A stretch of 64,000 nt of DNA from NCBI GenBank assembly GCA_036023115.1, contig JAYKKT010000076.1, positions 620,001 to 684,000 on the forward strand, given 5' to 3'. The position numbers and the translations under genes were made by a program. Below are positions 21,623 to 32,063 of this stretch, in pieces (positions within the stretch are counted from its first letter, which is position 1; every line of letters starts with the position of its first letter). The notes under the pieces are model-generated. The model was given only the letters and a program-made list of their open reading frames with translations, ran no database searches and was not told the DNA's origin. Source of the DNA: Brasenia schreberi (taxonomy: Eukaryota > Streptophyta > Magnoliopsida > Nymphaeales > Cabombaceae).

Positions 21623-22439
21623 TAGATCTTGTTTGTTTCTGTTGTTTTGACTTGTACTCAGAGATCTTGAAAATGTCTTGTTATAGATGCTTGCAGAATT
21701 TTCTTTTGCTACAAAATCAGTATACCATTTTCCCATTCTTTTCACAATTTCAATTTAATTTACAGAACAATTGAAAGAAACAGTAAATCATTACCTTGCT
21801 ATTTTGGAGTTAAATGCTATAATGACTGGGATTGAGATCAATGGTGAAAAGAATCCATGTGTCTGATTCCACTTAGTTGGGGAGAAGCCATAGAGATGGT
21901 AAATATTTCTCATTTTGAGTGGGCATTTATTCTTTCATCAGTTTTTTCTTGGTTAAGTGATGCAGATGCTAGGAAATGAAAAAATAAGATATTATGTACT
22001 GCATTTGTTACTCCTGAAAATTTGTGTAGTTCTCACCTTGTGTTGGTTTGTGTCATGTCTACCATAGTTCTGATCTTATGTTGGTCTGGGTCATATCAAC
22101 GCTTTGACACTCGAGTGTCACAAGAAGATGATGGGTTTTGCAGACTATTCTTTAGCAGTCATAACAAAGTTGATCGCACGTAATTTTAGATGACGTTCAC
22201 TAGATACTTCTGTTGACACCTTGGTATGGGCAAGATATATACCGCTACATAGCATAGTGACTGGGTCTATTGCGAATCACCATGATATCACATTTGAATC
22301 ATATGTATGGCTTTGTACAGTGTGAATGAGATGTTATGCAATCGTACTCTGTGATATGCCTCGGTTTCTTTTATTTAAAGATGTACCAATGTTGGGTAGA
22401 GGTCGCCTGTATCTTCCCAAAATGGAAACAAAATAAAAT

Positions 22440-23000
22440 GATGGATCGTGTTTGGGTTGACTTGTTTTGGACACAAACACAAAATAACAGGATAAAAATA
22501 TGACCTAAATCATGAAATTGCTACGCTAGCTCTGGGTGTTCTGGCTAACACCATCTGTTACATCTCAAGAGGTGAAATGCTCAAAATAAGTGAGATCTTG
22601 CTAAATTCCTGTTTCAACTGATTCAGAGCAACCCACATCCTGTACAAGCAATTCTAGTTTTAGCATAGTGTGATGGCAAGGGCTCGCAATACAAGTGACC
22701 GCATAGAAACATGACACAGGCATGACCTCAAAGTCCGTGTTTGTGTACCCAAAGTGGCCACAGGAAAGATGGGGTGATGTTGAGGTTGACCTGTTTTTGA
22801 CACAAAATAATACAAACCTGAACACAACAAACCTAAAACTCAAAATTGCTGGGGAGTATAATATAGAAGCGTGGTGCAAACATGACTCGGCAAAAGTTTA
22901 ACTTTGATGTCCACCCAAAGTAACACAAAAAGGAAAACCAGTAAAGGTTGTGTTAGGTTGACCTGTTTTTAGACGAACATGAATAACGAGACATTTTTGT
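22440..23000. repeat. Three dispersed copies of a GGTTGACCTGTTTT-type unit
   Basis: Related segments begin near 22447 (GGGTTGACTTGTTTTGGACA), 22775 (AGGTTGACCTGTTTTTGACA) and 22955 (AGGTTGACCTGTTTTTAGAC). Each is followed by CACAAA/AACA-rich sequence. Spacing is irregular (about 180-330 bp) and identity moderate. No coding sequence or termini were found. Confidence 0.55.
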
Positions 23001-23189
23001 TTTGCACATACAGTGGAACTATATCCTTAAGTTCTGAACGAATTTCAAAGTCTACTCGAAATTTTTTAATGTTATATGTTAAGTTTGTGAATGACAATGG
23101 CTATCAAATTTCAAAAGCAAATGTTAATGTTTCAGGTTGTCTTCATGTCAAAAGCAGGCCAACTTGATCATGTCGTGATTTGTTGATAC

Positions 23190-23245
23190 AGGCTTTTCTG
23201 TATAGCCGACCCCGTCTAGTATGGGAAAAAGCTTAGTTGTTGTTA
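23190..23245 (+). mobile_element. RTE LINE 3'-end fragment
   Basis: GCCGACCCCGTCTAGTATGG, GAAAAAGCTTAG and TTGTTGTT match the 3' signature of the other RTE copies in the window. Only about 50 bp is preserved. Confidence 0.7.
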
Positions 23246-23413
23246 GGCTTTTCGGTTCATATCCATGTTGGGTGTTGATTGATAGCAACTTCACATTTCT
23301 GGCCAAGTTGCATTTTGTCATTTCATGTTTGTGTCGAAAACTCATCAACTACGACTCAACCTTTTTTCATGTTACCTTAGGTGGAGGTGGAGGTGGAGAT
23401 GGATATTGATACG

Positions 23414-25450
23414 TGTAAACACCTAAAATTTGTCAAAAAGATTTTTCAGAATTTCCTCCTTTAAAAGAAAAATTGCGATCACGGGTTTTAAGGTTTTCTA
23501 AACAAAGATACCTTATGCGAATTCATTTTCAAACCAAAATTTTGCAGGAACATCAAAATGAGGGTACTTAGAGTCCCATAAAAAAAATTAAATTATGACA
23601 AATTCCAAAAAAATAACTATTTTGCTCTCAAGGCTGTATTAGCAAAATTTTGTTGTTTTAAATGTGTTTTCTTAAAAAAAAAGGTTGAAAAAAGCTAAAA
23701 TGGGGTATTTGAAATCAAAATAAGTTTTAACTTTAAAACATTTATAAAATGATCGTTTTACCCATACAAAATATTTGAATTTAAAAGGACAAAAAAATAG
23801 AGCAAATAGGCCCAAAACATGGTAGAGAATGAGAAGAACCTTAGAAGACTCAAATTTGGCAATGGTTCGAGCTTACACAAAAGTGTTAAGTGAAAAGTCT
23901 AAAATACATGTAATCAAGGAGGATCATACACCAAACAACCCTATACCCATCAGAAGATAAAACGGTCTAAAAAGATAAAAGATCAACTAACATAGTAGAA
24001 AAGGATAAAATCACCACTATTGGCCGCCAAGTACGCTATTGCCGACCACCACGAGCACCACCGCTAGCCACCATGGGCATCATACGCTCTGCCGCCATGT
24101 GTCTACCATGTCATCACCAAACCGTCACATGGCTCCCACGTCACCACCAACACCACACACCCATGAGCCCAACACACGCATCGGCACGCGCCAAGCACAG
24201 GCGCTCCACATGTTGGCATGCATGTAGGCCTGCCTCCTCAGGGTGCCAACGTGTCCAGTTGCCTCCACCACGCGTCACATGTGTCCAGCTGCTCTTTTCA
24301 CATGAGGATACCTCTGGATAGATTAGGTTTGAGTCCAGATCAGGTCAAATCACTCGGAAGAATCCAATTCAAGAAATTGCTTATAAAAGGAAGAGGTGGG
24401 TGACCAAGGAGGAGAATTTCAGCATAAAAGTGGTAAGCCCAACCAAGGAGGAGGATGTAAGAGAGTTCACTCCAGCCCAAGGAGAAGTTTATCTATGGAA
24501 GAAAGAGAAAAAGGGAGATACATAGAGAGAGAAAGCCTCAAACCATCCTCTTCTATCTCCTTTTTCTTGTTTGCTCTTATTGGAAGCTTGGAGTTATTGT
24601 CTCCAATCCTTTGTAAGCTCAATAGTAGCAACTATTTCGTGGAATATCATTGCAAAGGAGGGTCGTCTCAATTCGAAAGCGCAAAAGAGAGAGCCATAGG
24701 TAAGAGAAATCCGCAACTTTCGTAAGATTTCATTTCTTCTACTCCAATATACACTATATCTTATACGTTCTCATATGTTTTATGCTTACGTATTATATCA
24801 TCCCTTCTCTCCTTTCTTCGATGTATTGATTGCTTCTAATCCAATACAAGAAGCCATAAGAGGGACATCATGGCCACGTTTATATATGATGATATGAGTA
24901 TTAATCACTCTTATAGAGGATTAATCACCCATAAGTTTGTATTACATGAGGGTATAGGGCTATGATCACATATATTTTTCAAGAGAGCAATCTTAATCCT
25001 CCTTTATAGAGATGCCTTAGGGATCTATATGTAGAAGAGTTTCTCCCTAAACGATCATAAGTTCTCAACAAAATTCTTTAAATGAATACTAAATCATTAA
25101 GATTCTAACCAGATGCATCATTATTTTCTATAAGGAAATTTTACAGATTTTAGTATACTAAATCTGCTTTGACCAAGTGAAATTGATGCTCTTTTGAAAA
25201 GGTGATTTTGAGTTGAAATTGTTTTGAAAAAACTTTGGATTCTAAAATCACTCTTCCTAAGCATATCTAGGTTGACACTTGAGTGCTGGTTTAAGAAGGC
25301 TTATGTCGATAATAACTTACTTTTCTACAATTGCTGAATAATCACATAAATCTCTTTGTAAGTTTGAGTAAACTTTTTTTCCATGCTCACGCATGCTTTT
25401 TGCAAGGAAAGTTTTAAGTCTATACCATACCAAAAAATTTTGTTTACAAA
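23414..25450 (+). repeat. Tat-1 5' LTR (about 2.0 kb)
   Basis: The start is clear. The end is inferred from the decayed PBS TGGCATGCCTGAAGGGAC at about 25459, which parallels TGGCATGCCCGGTGGGAC after the Tat-3 LTR. It contains a TATA box at 24381 and a donor-like AGGTAAGAG at 24698. It is the most divergent LTR of the group. Confidence 0.65.
24381..24389 (+). promoter_or_regulatory. TATA box in Tat-1 LTR
   Basis: TTATAAAAG at the expected place in an LTR, upstream of a purine-rich leader and a splice-donor-like site at 24700. Confidence 0.55.
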
Positions 25451-25596
25451 AACAAAGTGGCATGCCTGAAGGGACTTAGGTCTTAGAGTAGTCATTTTGA
25501 TCCGGTCACATTCTTTCAAGATAAGTTAATTTTAAAACCTTATTCTAAACTCTTTTAAAAACATTGTCATAGGTCTGAAATTTTCAAGCACATACC

Positions 25597-26180
25597 ATGT
25601 CAAGTTTAGAAGGTTCGATTGGGGATGTGTCGAGTAAGGCTTCATCAAGCTCCACAAGTCAGTTTTCAAAAGTGACGAAAATGCCTTATAAATCACTTTC
25701 TCAAACCATGAAAGATAGAATCGCCTCTTTAAAGAGAGAGCTGAGAGAGTTGAAAATCGAGAGAGAGATCGCCACTCTAAGCCAAGAGGCCGACGTAGTT
25801 GAATCTTGTTCTTCTTATGAAAAATAATCACGGGCTCGTAAGAGGACAAATCATGTCTAAAAGACCAAACTGACTTCAAAATTTGAGTAAGAAGAGTCAA
25901 ATCTCGAATCATTCATCATGAAAGATAGGAGAGTCATACAACAACTGTTGAAAGGCTAATCAAAGGAGAAAAAGGTCTACTCACTATCAGATTTCTTATC
26001 ATATGATTATCAAACTGATAGTGAGGACAAAACGTCAAGCTTTCATTTATATGACAGCAATGGAGATCCTATATCTCATTTGCAACTGTTTTTTTGAAAG
26101 GTCTACAAGAAAAAGGACCCATACAAGTGGATCTATTGGTTCCCATACTCCCTTAAGGGGAATGCATCCAAGTAGTTGGC
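25597..26180 (+). pseudogene. Tat-1 gag, truncated
   Basis: ATG 25597 opens MSSLEGSIGDVSSKASSSS, then a coiled-coil-like RIASLKRELRELKIE segment matching the N-terminal DLRREFEAKIDALSQEAE of other Tat gags. A stop occurs at 25825. Gag-like pieces continue: QQLLKG, SLSDFLSYDYQTDSED, YDSNGDPISHLQLFF and WIYWFPYSLKG. It is cut after ASK-stop-LA by the LTR at 26181. A TCATAG acceptor-like site lies at 25567-25572, 24 nt upstream of the ATG. Confidence 0.75.
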
Positions 26181-27640
26181 TGTAAACACCCCAAAATCAA
26201 ACAAATTTTAAAAACAAACACCTAGTTTGAAAATCCATTTCAAAACCAGATTCTGGAGTTTTCGAAAACCCAGGAGTTGCAAAAACTCTAAATTGTTGTT
26301 TAAAACCCCGTTCAAATTAAAAGTTTCTCAAACTCGGGCCAAGTCCCAATTTCGCAAGAGCTCAAAATCCAACAAGTGAAGCCTGAATCAAAAGCAGCCT
26401 CAAAAGCAGGTTCAAAAGCCCAAAAAGCCCCTTGGCCTGATAAAAGCATGATCAAAAGGCAAAAGGAAAGCTCAGGCAAGAAGCAAACTGCAAGCTCGGA
26501 GCATAAAATGCCAAGCCAAGAACATTCACCAAAATAGCAGAAATCCAAGCCTGAAACGACAGAAATGAACTAAAATGGAGTCCAGAAAGGTGAGAAGGAG
26601 CTCGGACGACAAAGCTGGGGAAAACCCAGCACAAGACGGAGCACTGATGAAGCCAGGGCCCGCACAAAACGTCTGTCTCGAAATGCCAAGAAGGACTAAA
26701 GAAACAAAAATTTAGATTGGAACTGGACCCAAATAGTGTATGGATTCGATCTGGATCCCAAATATCCAAGATCCGAGATCCAAACCCATATAATGTTTGA
26801 GTCGGATTTAGATCCCAAATATCTGAGATCCGAGATCCAGACCTAAATAGTGTTTGGATCGGATTTGGATTTTGAGATCCAAATCCAAGACTCATATCCA
26901 AGACCCACCTCATTTGCCTATAAATAGAGGTGAGGGGGTGCCCACAAGTTGACGTGAAACTCAAGGAGGCTTGGAGAGAGATTGCATAAAGTAGGTGAGA
27001 GAAATAATGGGCTAGCCTTGTGGGCTTTATCAAGGGCACGGGTTCAAGCATTGTATGGACCTAGGCTCAAACCAAGGGGCTGCACCAACTTGAAGGAAGG
27101 CGGCACAAGGGTGTGGAAGCATGGGCAAGGTGTGGTGGACCGGCTCCAAGAGGTAGGTCTCTCAACCTCACCCTAACCTAGCCTAAACCATCTAACCCAC
27201 TTCACTAAACCTAACCCTAAACTGGCCTAGACCTAGCCCCTCTCATCTAAACCGACCTAAAACTCGCCTAACCCACCTAAACCTAAGTCCAACCGAGTGC
27301 AGCTGCACTCAGTTTTGATCCCCTTTCTACACCTCCCCTAGAACCCACCGGACCCCATCTCCCGATGCGCCTAGCGCCCCACTCTACTACCTCCCAGCCG
27401 TGACCTACTGCCTGCACTGACTCCACACTCGCCAACCTGCCTACACCGCCTAGCTCCAGCCACTTGCCACCTTAGCACCCCACTAGCCCCAGCACCGGGC
27501 TACCTTCCCTACCGCACCAGGCGCCTCAACCCCAGCACCTGTCAGGCGCGCCTAGCGCCTGTCCTCTGTCGCGTGCCACTGCCGCATCCCATTCGCCCCA
27601 ATGCCTAGCGCCTGTCTCCCTACGCCTAGCGCCTACCCGC
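26181..27640 (+). repeat. Tat-2 partial LTR
   Basis: It begins TGTAAACACCCC inside Tat-1 gag. It holds the GGATC/GGATT palindrome block (26725-26905), a TATA box (CTATAAATAGAGG at 26918) and a CCTAAACC-rich leader (27165-27300). It ends at 27640 where the next TGTAAACACC begins, so Tat-3 inserted into it. Its remainder is outside the window. Confidence 0.75.
26918..26930 (+). promoter_or_regulatory. TATA box in Tat-2 LTR
   Basis: CTATAAATAGAGG directly follows the GGATC-rich palindrome block and is followed by TGAGGGGG. The same arrangement is found in Tat-8 at 63822-63834, and in decayed form in the other LTRs. Confidence 0.6.
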
Positions 27641-28844
27641 TGTAAACACCCAAAAATCCCATAATTTTCTCAAACATACCTGGTTTTACAAAAGTGGCCC
27701 CAAAGGGCTATTTTGAGTATGGAAACCCAGGAGCCTTCCAAACAACCCTGTACATATTTGAAAACCTGTACATATGATTTAAAACTCTGTACATATTGCT
27801 TTTTAGACTATAAATAGTGTTTTGAAGCCCGAAAAGCCTCCTAGCCTCATAAAAGCGGATCAAAAAGGCAAAGAAGAGCCCGGACCCGAAGCATACTTCA
27901 AGCCCGGCATATCAACTCTCATGTCAAAAGCATCCCCAAATTCTCAGACATCTAAGCTCCAAATATGAGAAAGATGATCAAAACGAAATCCTGAAGGTGA
28001 GAAGGAGATCGGACAACAATGTTGGCGAAGACCCAACGTAAGACGGAGTACTGATGAAGTTAGGCCCCGCACAAACCGTCCGTCTCAAAATGCCATGAAG
28101 GAATAAAAAAAATCAAATTTGGATCAGATCTGGACCATATATATCCAGATCCGAACCCAAAATGTATTTGGATTTGGATTTGGATCCCAAGATCCAAATC
28201 CAATATCTATATCCATGACCCACTTCACCTAACCATAAATGGGGGTGAGGGGCCCACAAAAGTTCACGTGAATCCCCTTCGAAGGCTTGGGTAGAGAGAG
28301 AAAAGGGCCATAAAGTAAGAGTGAGAAAGTTGGTAGGCTTGACTTTTTGGTCAAAAGTGGGTTAGCCTTGTGGGTTTAACCAAGAGCGTGGGTTCAAGCT
28401 TGTATGCACCTACACTTGACCTAGGGCTGTACCAACTTGGATATGGCTGCAACTAAGGTAATGGACCGGCTCCAAGAGGTGGTTCCTAAACCTAGCCCTA
28501 AGTTAGCTTACCTCACCTAACCATTTTTCCTAAAACCTAACCCAAACCTAACCTAGACTTAGCCCTTCTCACCCAAAACCACACCCACTTCACCTAGCCG
28601 ACCTCACCTAGCTGGACCACCTAGACCCTAACCAACTAGCCCTAAGCTAACCTTAGTTCACCTAACTAAGTCCCTAACCAACTAAACCCAACCCACCTAA
28701 CCGACACCCCAAACCACTAGCCCAGCCCACCTAAATGAAAATATCTAGCCCACAATATATCCCAGCCCACCAAAATAAAATATCTGGCCCCCAACCCAAC
28801 CGACCTAGCTCCCTTATCCCCCCAGCCACTAATCCCTAGCCAGC

Positions 28845-28855
28845 CTATATAAGAA
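28845..28855 (+). promoter_or_regulatory. Downstream TATA-like box in Tat-3 LTR
   Basis: CTATATAAGAA lies about 600 bp downstream of the older TATA position. The Tat-5 LTR has a TATATAA box at the same place on its own strand (38287-38296). Confidence 0.45.
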
Positions 28856-29698
28856 CCCATCCCTCACCTGCGGGTTCCCTGCCTTCACTCTCTGGATTTG
28901 GCCAGCCTCTCTTCACCCTCTTCATTCTCTTCATCCTCCCATTCGGCCAGGACTTGGACAACGCCACCTCCCTTCCACCCGGCCACCAGCAGCTCGAGCC
29001 AACTCCATCATCTTCCTTCACTCCCAGCCGGCCAACTCCATCACTTCCCTTCCACCTGCAGCACCTGCCACCCTTCCACCCGACCAGGATCTGGACAACG
29101 CCACCTCCTTCCACCCGGCCACCATCAGCCATCCTCTTCCACCCGGCCACCAACACCACCATACCCCACCCCAATTCCACCTAGCCAACACCTCTCTTCC
29201 TCCCAGTCGAGCACCACCCAACACCTGTCCAGCTGACCTGCACCACCTGCCCCTCCTTCCACCCGACCACCAACACCACCTGCCATCCTCCCTCCATTCT
29301 AGGTTAGTACAACTCTCCCTTCCACTCGGCCACCAACACCACCATACCCCACCCCAATTCCACCTAGCCAACACCTCTCTTCCTCCCAACCGAGCACCAC
29401 CCAACACCTGCCCAGCTGATCTGCACCACCTGCCAACACTCCCATCCACCTGCCATTTTCCCTTCCACCCAACCAGCATGATCCTTCCTTCCACCCAACC
29501 GAGCACCCCTACCTGTCCCTAAACTCATCCCAACTCCCAGCAACACACCTTAGATCAACCCACTTTCCCTAAAACACCTCAATATCAGCCGGCCAACACT
29601 CCTACCAGCCGCGACAAGCTACCTAAGGGACTCCTCTTGGCTGCCCATGGCGAATCACAAGTCCAAGTCCATGCAAGTTGAAGATGGACCAGCTACAT

Positions 29699-29706
29699 GT
29701 AAGTGT
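29699..29706 (+). other. Conserved splice-donor-like site in Tat-3 LTR
   Basis: ACCAGCTACAT|GTAAGTGTC resembles a strong plant 5' splice site. The same ACCAGCTA..GTAAGTG motif occurs in the LTRs of Tat-5 (37607, minus) and Tat-6 (47938 and 59224, minus), with a related GTAAGTGC in Tat-4 (32366, minus). Confidence 0.5.
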
Positions 29707-29829
29707 CTAAACTTGGTCTATTATATGAACTTGCTTTATATTCAATTAAATTTTGATATGGGGTTGTAATAATAGAGCATAGTCTCCTCCCAAGATGTAA
29801 TATTGATGTATGACACACAAGCACACACG

Positions 29830-30360
29830 TGCACTTGAGCCTTTCCGGTCTTAGTTGCACACTTTTTGCACACACACGGGCCTTGACAGCCCCTAAGATA
29901 TAGCTTTATTTATATAAGATCAGCTACGTGTGTTTACATTCAAGTCGTGGGTGTTGTCTTTCAATTCCACACTCACACACATTGAGCTTTCGCTCTTACT
30001 GCCAAGACTCTAATAAGAGCCGTATTGCAATTCAATTCGGGGTTTTTCATTCAAGTTGTGTGCGTGGTCTTTCAATTCCACACTCACACACATTGAGCTT
30101 TCACTCTTACTCCCAAGACTCTAATAAGAGCCGTATTGCAATTCAATTTAGGTTTTACATTCCAAGTCGTGTGAGTTGTCTTTACATATACACACAACAC
30201 CCACATACACGTTGGCTACCTTCGGGCCCATATATATATATGTTGTATTTCCCTTCCGCTATGTCTTTAAGATTTGGGTTTTAAGGTTCAGCTGTGTGAG
30301 TAGTCTTTCAATATATACACGACACACACTTACACAATTGAGCCTTTCCGCTCTTAAGAT
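29830..30360 (+). repeat. Stem-loop repeat array in Tat-3 LTR
   Basis: About four degenerate units of roughly 110 bp, each with CACACTCACACAC followed by a GAGC-loop-GCTC hairpin (for example GAGCTTTCGCTC at 29984, a decayed GAGCTTTCACTC at 30095, and GAGCCTTTCCGCTC at 30340). Confidence 0.7.
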
Positions 30361-30921
30361 ATAGCCATATTTCCCTTTTGCAATTTTCCTTACGCAATTT
30401 TCCTTCGGTTATGTTTTTCAATTCCGGGTTTTCCCGTTCCGCTGTGTGAGTTTGCATTGCATATTCGCTATACCACGAGTTAGGACGCATATTACATCAA
30501 AGCAAACCCCATACACCCGTGCAAAAATCACCCAACTTAGGTCACTTGTGCACATACCTAGTTGGCCTAAAATAGCATAAAATTGGAAGACATAGGCACG
30601 TGCAAATCCCACGTGAAATAAAATCTGTAACAATACAAACGAAACCCAAATCAAACACTTCATATATTTTCAAAGAGGTTACACTTGTTCAAAATTGACT
30701 TTGCTAAGTGTACAGACTTACCCTTGCGCATCGGTGCAAGAAGGTCTGCGACGAAAAGAGCCCACTTGCTCACAATCGCCCCAAACAAGTCAAATTTTCA
30801 AAACTTACTTCGCTAGCTTGAGTAAGCTAGTTGGCACGCCCTTTTTATAAAAGCGACTTAGACATACGAAAAGGTTCACTTCAGGCCTAAGAACCCGGAG
30901 TGAAAATTTTTCGTGTCTACA

Positions 30922-30945
30922 GGTTTTGGCATGCCCGGTGGGACT
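30922..30945 (+). other. Tat-3 primer binding site region
   Basis: TTGGCATGCCCGGTGGGACT starts a few bases after the LTR end. The same motif follows the LTR ends of Tat-6 (minus) and Tat-7. I could not assign the tRNA from memory. Confidence 0.6.
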
Positions 30946-31060
30946 TGAGCCTTGTGCAAAGTCAAATCATATAAGGAAACCTCACAAATTTTTTTCAAAG
31001 AAAGTGTTTTAACTTTTGTTTGTTGCATTTCATACTTAGGATTTTGAAAAGCATTGAAGC

Positions 31061-31347
31061 ATGTCGAGTCTAGGCTCCAAGAAGTGTCTAGCCATGGCTC
31101 ATGCACATCAAGTTCTCATTCTAGGAGGTTTTTGAAAAATTGAAACAAACTAGAAGAGATTGAGGACTTGAGAAGGGATTTTGAGGCCAAAATCGCTGCT
31201 CTTAGCCAAGAGGCTGAAGCAGCTGACTCATGTTCGTCAAATGGCGAACCAAAGGCCAAGAAAAAGTTTGAAAAAACTCACAAACATAAAGAAACCTCCG
31301 CAATAGAAGGCAACCAATACCACGAGTCCTTCACACACAAGGACCGT
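31061..31347 (+). pseudogene. Tat-3 gag, N-terminal fragment
   Basis: ATG 31061 opens MSSLGSKKC, then a frameshift at about 31090. The conserved DLRRDFEAKIAALSQEAEA and EGNQYHESFTHKD follow in the other frame. It ends at 31347 at the Tat-4 LTR. An acceptor-like TACTTAG (31033-31039) precedes the ATG by 21 nt, as in Tat-6 and Tat-7. Confidence 0.8.
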
Positions 31348-32028
31348 TGTAGACACGAAAAAATCCTCGTCTCCGGGTTCTTAGGCCTGAAGCGAATCTT
31401 TTCGTGCTTACGTCGCTTAAAAAGGGCGTGCCAGCTAGCTTCCTCAAACTAGCGAAGTAATTTTTGAAAATATCTGACTTTTGGGGCGACTGTGGACAAG
31501 TGGGTTCTTTTCGTCGCAGACTTTCTTGCACCGGCGCGCAAGGGTCAGTCTGTACGCTTTAGGAAAAACTCGATTTTAAACAAACATGACTCTTTTGAAA
31601 ACTTGAAAGTGTTTTATCGATTGGTTTTGTCAAAATTGCAACTTTTATGCATGGGATCTATGCGTTCCTACGTCTCTCGGGTTTTAGCCAATTTTGGCGT
31701 GTAGTCGTGTGTATCCAGTGCTTGATTTTGGGCAAGTTCTACATGATTTGATCAATCTGGTTCGATGCAAATATGCTTCCTATCTCGAGTGTGGCGGATA
31801 TGCAATGCAAACTCACACAACTTGAAGGGAAAACCCGAAATTTAAAGACATAGCAGAAGGGAAATAGCAGAAAGGGAAATATGACTATATCTTAGATGCG
31901 GAAGGGAAAATATATATAGCTATATCTTAAGAGCGAGAAGGCTCAATGTGAGTGGGTGCTTTGAGTGTATAAATTGAAAGGCAACTCACACGACTTGAAC
32001 CTTAAAAACCCAACTGAAGGGGAAATAC

Positions 32029-32063
<35 letters not shown>

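Larger units (their letters stand above)
21623..23413. other. 3' UTR and intergenic sequence with small decayed repeats
   Basis: No gene is seen. The first few hundred bases should hold the methyltransferase 3' UTR. A stretch at 21850-21890 weakly resembles an RTE 3' end, 22440-23000 holds three related repeat units, and 23190-23245 is a clear RTE tail fragment. The rest is AT-rich unassigned sequence up to the first Tat LTR. Confidence 0.5.
23414..26180 (+). mobile_element. Tat-1: gypsy element, left LTR plus truncated gag
   Basis: TGTAAACACC at 23414 starts a long LTR, followed by a decayed PBS and a gag reading related to the other Tat elements. Gag stops exactly where another LTR start (TGTAAACACC, 26181) appears, as expected if Tat-2 inserted into Tat-1 gag. 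The rest of Tat-1 is not in the window. Confidence 0.75.
27641..30921 (+). repeat. Tat-3 5' LTR (3,281 bp)
   Basis: It starts TGTAAACACCC and ends GTGTCTACA. Sense-strand order: GGATC palindrome block (28120-28220), decayed first TATA (ACCATAAATGGGGG, about 28235), CCTAACC-rich leader (28470-28800), second TATA (28845), Pro/Ser/Thr-rich open frames (28898-29540), donor-like sites at 29303 and 29699, the stem-loop array (about 29830-30360) and the U5 hairpin (30812-30831). Confidence 0.85.
27641..31347 (+). mobile_element. Tat-3: gypsy element, 5' LTR plus truncated gag
   Basis: It has a full 5' LTR (27641-30921), a PBS region and a gag start that breaks at GGACCGT (31347), where the minus-oriented Tat-4 LTR begins exactly at its terminus. 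The 3' half would lie beyond the window or has been lost. Confidence 0.8.

Noticed and set aside
21850..21890. Another RTE 3' end (GATTCCACTTAGTTGGG...)
   Set aside because: Resemblance to the RTE tail is weak and there is no TTG-repeat end; left as a note in the intergenic entry.
28898..29540. Long overlapping Pro/Ser-rich and Trp/Gly-rich open frames on both strands as host genes
   Set aside because: They lie inside an LTR, are low-complexity and open on both strands because of GC-rich repeats; no domain or splice context supports a host gene.
32032..32061. AT repeat as a regulatory element
   Set aside because: It is a simple microsatellite found in only one of the LTR copies.
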